Assembly: GCA_001939145.1 (NCBI GenBank)
Contig: LSRX01000295.1
Coordinates: 293,557 to 357,556, forward strand
Direction: 5' to 3'
From: Symbiodinium microadriaticum
Lineage: Eukaryota > Sar > Dinophyceae > Suessiales > Symbiodiniaceae
Length of the DNA: 64,000 nucleotides
The notes beneath the pieces were generated by a model. The model was given only the letters and a program-made list of their open reading frames with translations. It did not search any database and had not been told where the DNA came from. Within the stretch, counting starts at the first letter, position 1. Every line of letters starts with the position of its first letter. Of this stretch, positions 21,769-32,654 are shown piece after piece. Both the position numbers and the translations under genes were made by a program.

Positions 21769-22112
21769 GTTAAGGGGGGCGGGACTGCCTTTCCACTTTC
21801 TTTCACAACCGAGCTCGGCGCAGTGGTTGATCCAGTTTTGGCAGAACAAAGGGGTCTCCAGCGTTGCCTCTTTACCGCAGCGGCAGCAAGTCCAAGACTC
21901 CATCTCCATGCAGTGGGTTCGGGTTCGGGTCTAGGCTCAGGATTTCGAATTTCGGGCTTTAGGGTTTAGGGTTTCGGGTGGAACGCGTCTATTCTATTTG
22001 TGTAATCTGGATTCTTGCCCTTGCCAAGCCTTCCTTTCCAGGGCCCGCTACCTAGGCATGGAACCAAAACTATCGAGACCCTGGCCCTAAACCTGACCAA
22101 GAACATAGCACT

Positions 22113-22203
22113 TCCAGGACCCTCCTGGTACCCTCAAATAGGGGTATATGGTCCCAAATAAGGGGTGTTTAGGGTCTAGTAGAGGGTAGATGGAGGGTCT
22201 AGG
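22113..22203. mobile_element. Hairpin element PE11 without telomere-like insert
   Basis: CCAGGACCCTCCTGGTACCC left and GGGTAGATGGAGGGTCTAGG right, inverse in orientation to 11,611-11,748. Its centre runs directly from GGTATA to TGGTCCC with no telomere-like block. Confidence 0.75.
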
Positions 22204-22539
22204 TTGGGTCTCTGTCAGAGTTCTCTAAAGTGTCTCGAAGGGCTTCTTTCAGGGTTCTGGAGGTTCGAATAGGGGTCCTCAACAGGAAGTGAAACATCGC
22301 ACTGACACATCAGGTACTCCAACTGCCCTCTCAAGCGATTTGCTTCCAGTGGAATGTCTGACAGAGCACCCGACGGCGCGGCTGGAGAGCCAAAACATTG
22401 CAATTCATGCCGGCAAGCGTTAAAAGACTCTAAACCCTAAACCCTAAACCCCGGCTCCAAGCAAACTGTGGTTACCGACTTTGGCGTGTGCCGGCTACAC
22501 ATGACACCTGCTTCGGAACCTAAAGTCTCACTTGGAGGG

Positions 22540-22632
22540 TGAGAGTAGTGGTTTAGGGTTTAGGGTTTAGGGGTTTTTAGGGTTTAGGGTTTAGGGTTTA
22601 GGGTCTTAGGGTTTAGGGTTTAGGGGGACTTG
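22540..22632. repeat. TTTAGGG telomere-like array
   Basis: Near-canonical TTTAGGG units with one GGGGTTTTTAGGG and one GGGTCTTAGGG variant. Confidence 0.85.
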
Positions 22633-22679
22633 CAAAGTCGGGCAAGAAGCAAGGGAACTCTAGGTATACATACCCGTGG

Positions 22680-22754
22680 CCCGAAAGACCTACCTCTTTC
22701 AGGAACCATAAATATAGAAGCTCCAACAGGGATCCCGAAAATGTAGGTCTTCGG
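22680..22754. mobile_element. Hairpin element, family PE13
   Basis: CCCGAAAGACCTACCTCTTT left and ATGTAGGTCTTCGG right. Confidence 0.65.
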
Positions 22755-22902
22755 CTACAGCTACTTGTAAGCCTAATTCAAGTACCAAGAAGCGCATTGA
22801 AAACGCGGCCGTGGGGATCGTCAAACCTAAACCTTCTGTTACCCAGCAGCGGCTATGACAGTGTAGGCTTGAGGTTGAGGAGTTTAGAGTTTACCCTTAT
22901 TT

Positions 22903-22981
22903 CCCCAAAGAACCTACATTCTTAAGGACTTAGGTAAAGAAGTCATATTCAGGAAGCCTGAAAAGGGTAGGCTCTTTAGGG
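22903..22981. mobile_element. Hairpin element, family PE13
   Basis: CCCCAAAGAACCTACATTCT left and AAAAGGGTAGGCTCTTTAGGG right. Confidence 0.7.
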
Positions 22982-23067
22982 TGCAGGTAGGGTTTAGGGT
23001 CCCAGAGTTGGCTCAAGAGTTTAGGGGCCCCTTCGGCCGGAGGCTATGAGGGTTCGAGGGCAGAGTG

Positions 23068-23167
23068 TAGGGGCCCTAAATACTTAGAACAGGTTTTGGA
23101 GAGATTCCTGATACAAAATTATAGTATAATCGGCCCCAAGACCCTATTCTAATTATTAAGGCCCCTG
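23068..23167. mobile_element. Hairpin element, family PE2
   Basis: TAGGGGCCCTAAATACTTAG left and TCTAATTATTAAGGCCCCTG right, with CAAGACCCTATT matching the PE2 consensus. Confidence 0.75.
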
Positions 23168-23690
23168 CATTAACTCTTCAGGGAGGCTGTTTTTGCAAGA
23201 CCGCACTTCGGGAGTGCGGGGTTGCAAGATCAGCGATAGACGGGTCTTCAGTACATAAGCTGTTGGGAAGGGTTATTAAGTCCGAAGACTCTCAGTACAT
23301 GTGTTATAAGGGGTAGCATTGACATTTCGGGCTTATAGAGCTTAAGGGTCTAGGCCGTTGTCGGTGTTTCGGGTTCAGGGTGCCTGCTTCGGGGGTGAGA
23401 TTACGGTAGACCCCGTAGACCCCTAATGATGAGCCTCCTTTCGTTTACGGGTATTGGGAACCCGAGTATAATTCGATGAAAACACAGAGCTTTTGTTGAA
23501 CAAGTGGCATCTACACAAGGCCAAACTTGGCAGAATCCCCATGCCTGCGTTAGGGTCCCCAGGGTCTGCGCACGATGGGGAAGTGATGTTTGAGCAGGGT
23601 TCCTGTACAGGGAGGTCTCAGGGATCATTTAAGGCCTAACGGCTAGGGTTTCAGGGTCCATATCAACATTTTGGGGCTGCAATCTTAAAC

Positions 23691-23789
23691 TACCCATAGG
23701 CTCCATTGTAGTTCCTTTTTGGGATTACCTGAACCTTGTATGATCCTAAACATAGGCCACAAAAAGGAACTACAAGGAGCCTATAGGTA
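23691..23789. mobile_element. Hairpin element, family PE9
   Basis: TACCCATAGGCTCCATTGTA left and TACAAGGAGCCTATAGGTA right, with TTCCTTTTTGGG and CACAAAAAGGAA inside, and TA at both ends. Confidence 0.85.
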
Positions 23790-24019
23790 TAGATATAGTT
23801 AAGAAACCCCGACGATTCGTCTCATTAACTATCCGGGCTTCTATATAGTTCAATTTCTGCGAGTTGGGGTTGTTAACTAAACGTGGGCCCCTTTGATCGT
23901 CCGTGGCCTTCATGACGGACATAGACTTCATGGCCTTGACGATGGCCTGCACAAGATGTAATGCAGGAGCCCTAAACCAGAAACCCTGAATATAGGGTCC
24001 TAGGTCTGAGCTGGTTCGG

Positions 24020-24425
24020 TTGCATGGAGCAGCCTCGAGGGTTTGTTCGAAAGTTTGTGGAAGAGCTGCTGTTTGTTGTCGTAAGTCAAACTCTGCTTTG
24101 TTGGAGCTTAGTGCCTATATAGGTAGCGAAGCAGTCTTGCAAACAGGACGCACACGAAACACAAGTCCGCAATCCTGTAATCCTACATATACCCTGAGCC
24201 CTACACACTCAGCCACAAAGCCTCCAACTCTCGTAACAGAAGCTCTCCGAGAACCCTTAAATGAACCCCGTGAAAACAGCCACCCATAAGATAGGAGCTT
24301 TACTCAGGGTTAGAAGAATTATTGCCTTGGGGTCGAGTATAGTACAACCCATCTTCAAATGTTACTATTTCATTCTGGTTCATACAGAAGTATGTGGTAC
24401 AACGATAACCACTAAACCTCTAATC
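24020..24425. other. Unique sequence, no gene recognised
   Basis: Non-repetitive stretch with overlapping plus-strand open frames but no recognisable domain. Confidence 0.35.
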
Positions 24426-24427
24426 GT

Positions 24428-24775
24428 GTGTATGCAGCCAACGTCGTCCACGCTCAGAGATGCGCATCGCCCGCTCCTCCGGTGAGTTCGTCGTGCCGCC
24501 CGCAAGCGATACACTTTACCCTTCTCAACATCTCCTGTGGACGCCAGAGTCCAGAACTACCTCGGGTCGTTGTCAGGCAGTCAAGCGACGTGGACAAAGC
24601 CATAACCTTTCTGGCAAATCACGGACTTTCCGGCCACGCAAACACAAGATTGTCAAACTCGGCAAGCTCACAGTGCTCGCGCCCAGCGAGTCTTCTCGGG
24701 GCTTCCAGCTTGCGACCACTGTCGATAAGTGTGGGACACGGCCTGATGGACCCACAGATCACCCTAAACCCTAAA
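24428..24775 (+). CDS. Possible coding island (unrecognised)
   Basis: A repeat-free, GC-richer island with two long plus-strand frames (24,428-24,790 and 24,460-24,774). The second includes a basic stretch, RKHKIVKLGKLTVLAPSESS, of protein-like composition, and both run out into CCCTAAA repeats at their 3' ends. I cannot decide between the frames or name a family. It may be an exon or a remnant trapped among repeats. Confidence 0.25.
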
Positions 24776-24933
24776 CCGAGAGACATCTGATGTGCGGCTG
24801 AAGCCTAAACCCTATAGCCACTGAATCCTAAGGCCTGAAGCCTAAACTCTAAATCCTCAAGCCAAAACCCTAAAGCAAAAAACTTGAAGCCGGAAGCCCG
24901 TCATGCTGCCAATCTCGTTGAAGATAGAACATA

Positions 24934-25022
24934 CCCTTAGCATCAAGATAGCCCAAAAGCCTTGTATAATAGGGTTTTTGGGCCCAAAAGCCTTAAAATA
25001 GGCGTCCTTTGAGGGTAAGGGA
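24934..25022. mobile_element. Inverted-repeat element, family PE10, TA-flanked
   Basis: Begins CCCTTAGCATCAAGATAGCC after TA (24,932-24,933) and ends TTTGAGGGTAAGGGA before TA (25,023-25,024). The interior GCCCAAAAGCC repeat matches 20,054-20,141. Confidence 0.8.
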
Positions 25023-25089
25023 TAGGGTTTGCAGGTAGTCATTATAGGGCTTTGGGTTTAGGGTTGCTTGGGTGGGGATTGCTCGTCCC

Positions 25090-25580
25090 GCGGCTGCTGC
25101 TGCTGCTGCTGCTGTGGTTGTTGGTGCTGCTCATCTGCCTTGTTTATGTGTGGCATGGCCACGCACTTGCCAGGCAATTATGACAAAGCCGCTGAATAGA
25201 AGATAGTTGTTCGCTTGTTTGATTGTGTGTGTGTGTGTGTTGTGTTTTGTTTTGTTTTGGTGTGTTGCCAGCATTGCCAAGTTAAGAGTCACAAAGCCTG
25301 AGAATACAGTGCTAAGGACAAAGCAGAGTTGTGACGAGGCCCGCCCATATGATGCTGTCTCAAATTCGACGCATCAAAATGAAACTGCCTCAGATTGCTA
25401 CAACCCCGGTCAGAAAGGACAACTATGTAAAAGCCACGATAGCTGAAATCATAACAGGCGCCAGCAAGGCAGGTGCCCAGATACGAAGCCGTCAAACACA
25501 GTACGCTGCCGCCTTCATTGCCTTTGCCGGCTTTGTGTCCTTTCGTCCTGCAAGCCATGGGCAGCTTGCGGCTCGCAGGC
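25090..25580. other. Unique island with GCT and GT microsatellites
   Basis: Contains (GCT)n at about 25,095-25,115 and (GT)n at about 25,225-25,241, then open frames on both strands with no recognised family. Confidence 0.4.
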
Positions 25581-25700
25581 TCCGGGACCCCAAAACCCTA
25601 AACTCTAAACCCTGAAACCCTAAACCCCTAAACCCTAAACCGTAAGCCTAAGCCCTAAACCCTAAACCCTAGACCCCTAAACCATAAACCCAAAATGCCC
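25581..25700. repeat. CCCTAAA telomere-like tract
   Basis: Degenerate CCCTAAA units bordering the Rep-like gene remnant on its 3' side. Confidence 0.8.
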
Positions 25701-25909
25701 CAAGGCCGTCTTCGGCAGCGTGCCTGTGACGAGGCACTTGAGCTACTGTGCCAAGCAGGGTTCATGAACATGTGCAAACCGACACTCTGTTACAAGCCTC
25801 TCCACAAAATAAGCCCCATCAGACGTCGTTGATAAGACTTTCCTTGAAGCCTTGCTCCACATGAGTAAGCGAGGAAGCCTCTCAGCGCAAGACATCGGCC
25901 GAGCCGTGA

Positions 25910-26924
25910 TCAAGGAATCCCCGACAGACCCGACACCCCACCTAGACCCTCGAATGTAATTAGTTCGTAAATTTTTGGACAGCCTGCTATACGATAGAAA
26001 GGTACTAGATGTTCGGGTCCAAGAAATTCCCGATAGCGCTTGCCCTTAAAGCCCGCAGCGATAAATGCCCTAAGGTTCCGTTTGCGGGCCAACACCCCGT
26101 CGCGTGTCAGGTAAAGGTAATCCTCGTACCGTTCTGTAGAGAATTCCGTTGCTTCCAGAGCATCTCGGGCCACTTGCCCAGCACCTGGTACGTCATGGCC
26201 GCCTTCGTCCAACATGGCTCGTAGTTGCCTGCCACGCAAGGCTTTCCACCAGCCAAGCGCACCGTCCCCAGCTTTTCGAGACGTAGAACATCCCCCGGTT
26301 GACGGACGGCTGCAGCTTATTCCGGCACCATCCTTCTCCGAGGTAGTCGTGGGAGCTAGCATTGGGGCGTGTGCCTTCACAGGAAAAGCGGCTCGTCCCA
26401 CAGTTCACGGCAGACCTGAACTGCAGCATCAGGTGCAGGTGGCATGTCCTTGAACTGTTCTGCTCCATGGTGGCAGACCAGTGCTGCACATTCCAGGATG
26501 CCACGTGCCTTTCCAGCAGGAACCGCTGCTACGTTGCGCCGCTGTCTGTCAGGAGCCAGCTCTGGTATACGTATAGGTGAGCAGGACTGCGACGGAGCGC
26601 ACACGAAAGCCCTCACAGGCGGGAGCCAGTGCGGCTGCGGCTGCTGCGGGTGCTTGGGTTGGCTGGGCCGGCCGGCCCCTGCCCTTCGAGTTCTTGCTCG
26701 CAGCGACCCAAGCATCCCTCGCAGCGTTCAGTCGCTGTGCATCCGCGGCAGCGCCACCTTTGTCTGGATGCACATGCACGTCACGACACTCGGCGAAAGG
26801 CCTTGCTGACCTCGTCGTCATTGGCCTCCCGTGCCAGCTTCAAGTCCAAGCCATAGGCTGCTGCAAGGGACAGCAACACGGAGACCAGGACACGCTTGGC
26901 CTGCTGCAAGGCGTCCACCGGCAT
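25910..26924 (-). pseudogene. J-domain plus Rep-like (HUH) endonuclease gene, frame-broken
   Basis: Read on the minus strand. The N-terminal part starts at a possible ATG (26,924). DEVSKAFRRVS is followed, after a one-base frame change near 26,783, by HVHPDKGG and LNAARDAW: together these are helix II, the HPD motif and helix III of a DnaJ J domain. Next come the three hallmarks of a CRESS/geminivirus-type rolling-circle Rep domain: motif I AVLLTYTY near 26,590, motif II CHLHLMLQF near 26,435, and motif III MFYVSK (YxxK) near 26,285. A further frame change near 26,280 leads to the C-terminal EDYLYLTRDGVLARKRNL. The frame switches at least three times and a stop follows motif I, so no intact protein is encoded. 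I see no Walker-A helicase part. The J-plus-Rep arrangement is one I recall from Symbiodiniaceae proteins; this rests on memory. Introns could explain part of the breakage, but the gaps are too short for most introns. Confidence 0.72.
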
Positions 26925-27088
26925 GACTTGTAGCTATCGTGAATCTTCCTGATCGTCAAGCCCCACATCAACGAGTCAGGCGCGAGCAGTCAAGCAAGAT
27001 TTACACATTTCAAAAAGTCGGGGTAAGGCAGCGTGAAGTTGGGGCGCCAGAGTCCGCTCCAAGTAACTCCAGTGAAGCTTCTGAGGGC

Positions 27089-27355
27089 TTAGCCCCGTGC
27101 CATGCCGCCTTTTTTCGCTATGACTTCCTTACAAGTCTTGCGGAAACTAGCCACGATGTTGCTCGCGACTGTTTGTGCTCTCTCAGAGGCAAGAACCGCC
27201 CGCACTCGGGCTTTGAATGTTGTCACGCCTGGAACAGGCCTCTTTCGACGGAGGTCCTCCCGGTCTTTCTCATGGAGACGTCTCCGAAGCCAGGCCCACA
27301 TTTGCCCCTGTGTGACGATCTGAAAGGAGGACATCTTGAGCCGCCTACCAACCAT
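27089..27355 (-). CDS. Basic ORF upstream of the J/Rep gene, possibly its N-terminal part
   Basis: An 88-codon minus-strand frame rich in Arg and Lys (RLHEKDREDLRRKRP, FKARVRAVLASERA, FRKTCKEVIAKKGG). It lies 165 bases upstream of the J/Rep gene on the same strand and is flanked on its far side by CCCTAAA repeats. Its composition is clearly protein-like, and it may be the first segment of the same gene, separated by an intron or by decay. I recognise the style of the FRKTCKEV segment from dinoflagellate proteins but cannot give a function. Confidence 0.45.
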   Translation of the reverse strand: MVGRRLKMSSFQIVTQGQMWAWLRRRLHEKDREDLRRKRPVPGVTTFKARVRAVLASERAQTVASNIVASFRKTCKEVIAKKGGMARG

Positions 27356-28660
27356 AAACCCTAAACAACCCTAAAACTCAAACAGCCCTAAACCCTAAAC
27401 AACCCAACACCCCCAAACCGCCCTCATCGTAATCCTCCAAAATCTCAACCATCTGGGGATTCCGGCAGAAGAAACCCCGAGCCACAACTTGAAAGCTTCC
27501 AACCACAAACCCTGAGCCGTATAGGGCTTAGGGTTCAGGGTTCAGGGTTTAGGGTTTAGGATTCGGGGTTCAGGATCTAGGGTTTAGGGATCAGGGTTTA
27601 GGATTTGGGTTAAGGTTTAGGGGTTCAGGGTTTAGGGTTTAGCATTAATTATTCCAAACTAAACTTACACCGAAACACACCCCGCATTTAGTACTTCAAA
27701 GTATAACTTACACAGATTCCTTCATTTTTTCAATCTATAACTCTCACTTACGCCGAAACACCCACCCCCGCGCTTTCGATTCCGGAGAATCTGAGAAGCC
27801 TCGGCTCGACTTCATCTGCTGCTTCGGCGCCTGCTTCGCCTTTGGCCCTTTCCTCGAGCACCCAAGGCCCGGAGTGTAAGGTTTAGGGTTCAGGGTTTAG
27901 GGGTTTAGGGTTTAGGGGTTTAGGGGTTCAGGGTTTAGGATTTAGGGTTTAGGGTTTAGGGTTTATGGGCTTAGGGTTTAGGGGTTTAGGGTTTAGGGGT
28001 TTACGGGTTTAGGGCTTAGGGTCTAGGGGCCCAGTGCATTTTGCTAACATGAACCTGGGCTAGCCTTCTCAGGTAGAACAGGTCTGCATGAGGTTCTGGT
28101 AGCTGGCCATGATTGAGGCCTGTAAAGTAAATTCTGCGAAAGAGTCGCTCATAGTATAGGGTTTTAGGGTTTAGGGATTAGGGGTCTAGGGATTGAGGAA
28201 TGTTTAGGGTTTCCAGGGTTTAGGGTAGGCTTCTACACGTACAACTCTTCGGAGGGTCTATACCATGTGGCTCCTATACTTAACCCGAAGCTAAACCATA
28301 GAATCCTTGACCCTACACCATGTCGTCCCCCTTGTAGAAAACGCTTATGTTCTCGCAGACAGGTGCAGAAAACAAACTGCGACGACAGTATCCTCTAAAC
28401 CCTAAACCCCTAAATCCCTAAACCCTAAACCCTAAACCCCTAAAGCCCTAAACCCCTACACCCCTAAAGCCCTAAACCCTAAAGCCCTAAACCCTAAACG
28501 CCTCAAGCCTTAGCCCTAAAGCCCTAAACCCTAAACCCCTAATCCCCTAAATACCCCTAAACCCCTAAAACCCCTAAAACCCCTAAACCCCTAAAAACCC
28601 TAAAAACCCTAAACCCCTACAAACCCTGAAGCCCTAAACACCCTAAAACCTTAGCCCTTA
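27356..28660. repeat. Dense telomere-like tracts, both orientations
   Basis: CCCTAAA-type at 27,356-27,400, TTTAGGG-type at 27,525-27,640 and 27,880-28,030, CCCTAAA-type at 28,395-28,650. A unique spacer at 27,645-27,870 contains the duplicated phrase CTTACRCCGAAACACMC (27,668 and 27,748). No gene seen. Confidence 0.8.
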
Positions 28661-28765
28661 GCTGGCCCTGAACCTCCAAAACTCCCAAAGTTCAAAGCCT
28701 AAACCCCTACCTGGAACCCCGAATAGCCTGCCTTTTTCGGGTTTTGGCCTTAGGGTTTAAGGTCA

Positions 28766-28843
28766 CCCCGAACAACCTACCTTCTTAAGGTTCCTAATTA
28801 AAAGTTTCTTGATATAAGTCCTGAAAAAGTAGGTTCTTCGGGG
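28766..28843. mobile_element. Hairpin element, family PE13
   Basis: CCCCGAACAACCTACCTTCT left and AAAAGTAGGTTCTTCGGGG right. It is the best-preserved PE13 copy. Confidence 0.78.
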
Positions 28844-29384
28844 TTATAAGGTAACTCCTGACAAGCCCTCGCTGGGTCCAACTCCATCAATGCCTACTTG
28901 GAGGATCATGGACTTGGTAGTTAAAGTTGCAAGCACCTGAATTGCGGCTCTCAGCGATTCAATGTATAGTATCCCGGTGTAGAACCCTAAACCCTAAACC
29001 CTCAGAGTTTAAGTGTTCAAGGCGTCTTGGCATCCTCAACTCCATAATCCGAAACCCGCAAATGCCAAAACCCCAAACCCCTAAACCCTAAACCCCACAA
29101 CCGGAAAACCTGCAAATCCCAAAACCCGAAACCCAAAACCCCTAAACCCCTACCAAGTTTTTTCGGCCGAACCCCTAAGTTGGCTGGGCATCAGCGACTT
29201 CATCATCTTCATGGCCTTCCGAGCCTGCTGTAAAGGAGAAACGAAAGCACTTGCGGTGATTTAGGGTTTAGAGTGGGATAAAGCATAATCCCGTTGTGGA
29301 GCCCCGAGGAATAGGAGTGTTGGTGAGCATTCTGGCCCCTACATTATGCAACTCACATATTCCCCAACTCTCCCTACCAACGAT

Positions 29385-29547
29385 CCCAGATAGCCTAATG
29401 CCCCTTAATTAAGGAATATACCTTAAATTATTATAGGGGCCTTAATGTAATGGTTTAAGCTATATTCCTGAATTAAGTGGAAACCCTAAACCCTAAACCC
29501 ATAAAGGAGCCCATATTCCTTAATTTAGGGGTCTTGGGCTCTCTGGG
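29385..29547. mobile_element. Hairpin element PE4 with telomere-like insert
   Basis: Arms CCCAGATAGCCTAATGCCCC and GGGGTCTTGGGCTCTCTGGG. Relative to the 109-bp copy at 43,175-43,283 it carries about 50 extra bases near 29,476-29,527 that include AAACCCTAAACCCTAAACCC. A repeated ATATTCCTKAATTWAG flanks the insert on both sides, as a target duplication would. Confidence 0.78.
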
Positions 29548-29619
29548 ATCGCATAAAGCACCGACACGCTCTCGTGTTCCGCGCCGCGCGAGGCTTCTTG
29601 AGCAGCTTCGGGTTCGGCG

Positions 29620-30180
29620 TTGAGGGTTTAGGGGTTTTGTCATGGCTTAGAGTTTAGGGCTTCAGGGTTTTAGGGTTGAGAAGTTTTAGGGTTTCAGGGT
29701 TTTAGGGTTTAGAAGTTTTAGGGCTTTAGGGGTTTAGGGTTTAGGGTGGGTTTAGGGTTTAGGGTTTACGGTCTAGAGTTTTGAGAGCAGGCAGTTACAC
29801 GTTATGGCAACGGCTGCGTCCTAAGGAAGGACGCGGCTTATCCTTGAATTGACCACTATGAGGGGTGGGGCGAAGGAAAAGAAACAAACGGCCGTGATTA
29901 TACAAAACATGATAAGCTGTCGTAACCCCCCCCCCCCCCGAACCCTAAACCCTAAACCCTAAAAACTAAGCCCTAAACCCTAAACCCTAAAAACTAGGCC
30001 CTAAACCCTAAACTCCTAAGCCCCTAAGCCCCTAAACCGGCTCAGCTGGGTTTGGAGTTTGCGGGCGTGTTCCCGCCCGACTGAACCGGCAACACTGGCT
30101 TAGGGTTTAGGGTTTAGGGTTTAGGGTTTAGGAACAGTACCACGAGAAACGCAACTTGAACGGTTTAGGGCTTGGGGCTT
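29620..30180. repeat. Telomere-like tracts plus poly-C run
   Basis: TTTAGGG-type at 29,620-29,785, a run of about 12 C at 29,928-29,939 leading into CCCTAAA-type at 29,940-30,040, then TTTAGGG at 30,099-30,132. Confidence 0.8.
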
Positions 30181-30290
30181 CGGGTTTAGGGTTGTTTAGC
30201 TTTCGGGTCTGGGGTTCATCTGGCAGCCGCCTTGATAGTTACAATAGGGTTTCCAGATCAATTCTACTATAAGCAGGAACCCTAGAAATA

Positions 30291-30391
30291 CTGTTGATGA
30301 TTTGAATTCTGCATTACCTTAAGGGCCCTGAACTATGGAAATTCTTGCTTATTCCTTATTATGGGTAGTGCAGGATTTATATCATCCACCG
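30291..30391. mobile_element. Hairpin element, family PE3 (101 bp, TA-flanked)
   Basis: CTGTTGATGATTTGAATTCTGC left and GTGCAGGATTTATATCATCC right, TA at 30,289-30,290 and 30,392-30,393. Inverse orientation to 20,823. Confidence 0.9.
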
Positions 30392-30440
30392 TAGCACCTC
30401 CAATGCCAGGAAGGCGGGGCCCTAAACCCCAAACCCTGGA

Positions 30441-30584
30441 ATAAGCCGTAAACCAAAAACCTTACAGACGCCCTAAGCCGGCCTGCGCCTGGCTCGCCCG
30501 CCCCTGGAACTAATCAGCCCTAATAAGCCGTAAACCAAAAACCTTATAGACGCCCTAAGCCGGCCTGCGCCTGGCTCGCCCGCC
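30441..30584. repeat. 82-bp-period direct duplication
   Basis: ATAAGCCGTAAACCAAAAAC through CCTGGCTCGCCCGCC occurs at 30,441-30,502 and again at 30,523-30,584 with essentially one difference. Confidence 0.9.
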
Positions 30585-30754
30585 GCTTCGCGGTCTTTTG
30601 GTCTTTCGGCCGCTTGATTGTGCCTTGGCACATGCTAAGGGTTTAGGGTTTAGGGGTTTTCGGGTTTGTGCGGCTCATGGAGCCAGGAAGATACTTGGGG
30701 TTAACCTAAACACTCCCCAAAAAATACGAAAACAGTATGGCATTGTTCTACATA

Positions 30755-30862
30755 CCCCTAAGGGTCCATGTACCCAAATAGATATACTTTGGCCTTAAAG
30801 TAGTCCCTATTCAGGTACTTTGGGGCCAAAGTATATCTATCTGGCAACATGGACCCTTAGGG
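30755..30862. mobile_element. Hairpin element, family PE1, TA-flanked
   Basis: CCCCTAAGGGTCCATGTACC left and CAACATGGACCCTTAGGG right, TA at 30,753-30,754 and 30,863-30,864. Confidence 0.88.
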
Positions 30863-31289
30863 TACTTTCGGGGTCCAGGAAGGGATTTCTGGAGTTTGAA
30901 ATTTTTGGGGCTTTTCAGCGTTTCGGGTTTGAGGCCTCGGGTCGAGGGAAAATGCGTAAGATAGCTAGCCTTTATGTCAAAATCTAAGGTTTAGGGTCTA
31001 GGGTTCAATGGTTTAAGTATTTTTACAAGGGAAACAAGAATAAGGAGCCCTAGAACGATAGGTCTTATGGGGCGCAGCATGCACCCTTCAAGAGCAGAAG
31101 AACTCAGATGCCTCAGACCAACTGCTCAGCCTTACTATAGGGTTTAGGCGGCTTCCGAACGAGCTTCACCCCAAGCACTTGTATCTAGATGGACGCAGGT
31201 CAAGGTAAAGGTAGAGCATGGAATAGGCGCCTTTGAGAAATCTGGGATGCATTGAATCTAATTGAGAGGTCCTTAGGATTCTATGTTTG

Positions 31290-31490
31290 GGCTCATTTTA
31301 GGGTTTAGGGTTTAGGGGATTTTTCAATAAAGAAATTCCGTAGCAAGGAAACCAACAAGCCATAGCTCGGTCTTCGAACCCCACGGTCTGCGATTGGGGG
31401 GTTTAGGGTTTAGGGTTTAGGGGCTTAGGGGTTTAGGGGTTTAGGGGTTTTGGGTTTAGGGTTTAGGGTTTAGGGGTTGGGGGTCGGGGT
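31290..31490. repeat. TTTAGGG telomere-like tracts
   Basis: Short tract at 31,300-31,318 and a longer one at 31,400-31,480 with TTTAGGGG variants. Confidence 0.8.
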
Positions 31491-31611
31491 ATCGGAAATC
31501 GGATGGGGTTTTGGCTATATGAAGGAGTTTAGTGGGGACGGTACTGGTAAAGGCACAAAGCTCAGGGTGTTCAGGGCTTGGTCTGGGCAAGAGCTTGAAC
31601 AAATACGACTT

Positions 31612-31700
31612 TCCCTAAGGCTCAAAATAGCCCAAAAGCCTTGTATAGTATGGTCTTTGGGCCCAAAAGCCTTAAAATACGAGTCCTGAGAGCAGTAGGG
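31612..31700. mobile_element. Inverted-repeat element, family PE10, degraded
   Basis: CCCTAAGGCTCAAAATAGCC left and GGGCCCAAAAGCCTTAAAAT inside. The right terminus is poorly matched. Confidence 0.6.
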
Positions 31701-32654
31701 TTTGTTGTTCAAGCACTAAACCCTCAACCCGCAACCCTAAACCCTTAAACCCCTAAACCCATTGTTCAATCTAGGAGGCACGGCGAATCCTGGGTTTGGA
31801 GCCTTTTGGGGGTTTTAGAGTCGTGGCATGCTTTAGAGTTTCTTTACCGGACCGAACCCCGAGAAGAAATGCCAGGTAAGTTTAGGGTTTAGGGTTTAGG
31901 GTTTAAGGCAGAGAGACCTTGCTCTCTGAGGCTACGCTAAAAAGAGCGCGAGCCTGCCAGAAAACTGTGATTGCAGGCCCAGAGTTACCGAACTTCCCCA
32001 ACATTGAAACGTGCGGCGTCATAGGTTTCGGGCTTTGTTTGGGCTTTAGGATTTGGGTCTGGGGGGGGGGGGTGGCGTGTGTAGGTGTTACTTATCTCAA
32101 CATCTCCAGTCTGAGCTCGATTCTTCTTGCAGGAGTTGGGGTCCAGACTGTATGATGCAGATGTTGACTGGCAGGTGGAATGCACAGTCTTTGACGAGAT
32201 GTAATTATGTTTGAGGGCATAGGCTGGCTTTAGCAGCTAGAGCCGAACTTTGGGGTATTTAGGAATTAGGAATATAGGGCAATATAGGGTTTAGGATTTA
32301 GGGGTTAGGCCCTAAACCCTCAACCCTAAACCCCTCAACCCCTAAACGCCTATAGACCCAAACCCCTAAACCCGGTGAGCAAACCCCGATAGCCGCTGCT
32401 CGCACCGAGGCACCTTTCGCCTTGCGCTGCTTGACCTGTCACAGGCGTTTTTCGCTCATGGCCAAGCCTTCAAGGGTTTAGGGTTTAGGGTTTGGAGTGT
32501 TAAGGGTTCAGGGCTTAGAGTTTAGGGTTTATAGGGTTTGGAGTTTAAGGGTTCAGGGTCTAGGGCTGCAGGACCAAGCCTTAAACCCTAAACACGACCC
32601 TCAAAAAGCCCTTTTTTTATCATACCTCCTGAATCTCAGAAACCAAAAACCCGA

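Noticed and set aside
23006..23020. TTGGCTCAAG, the 3' part of the dinoflagellate spliced-leader sequence
   Set aside because: Only ten bases match; the preceding bases do not fit the leader and the site lies in telomere-like sequence without an SL gene context.
25910..26924. An intact viral genome integration
   Set aside because: Only J-domain and Rep endonuclease motifs are seen; no helicase Walker A, capsid gene or stem-loop origin was recognised, and the frame is broken.
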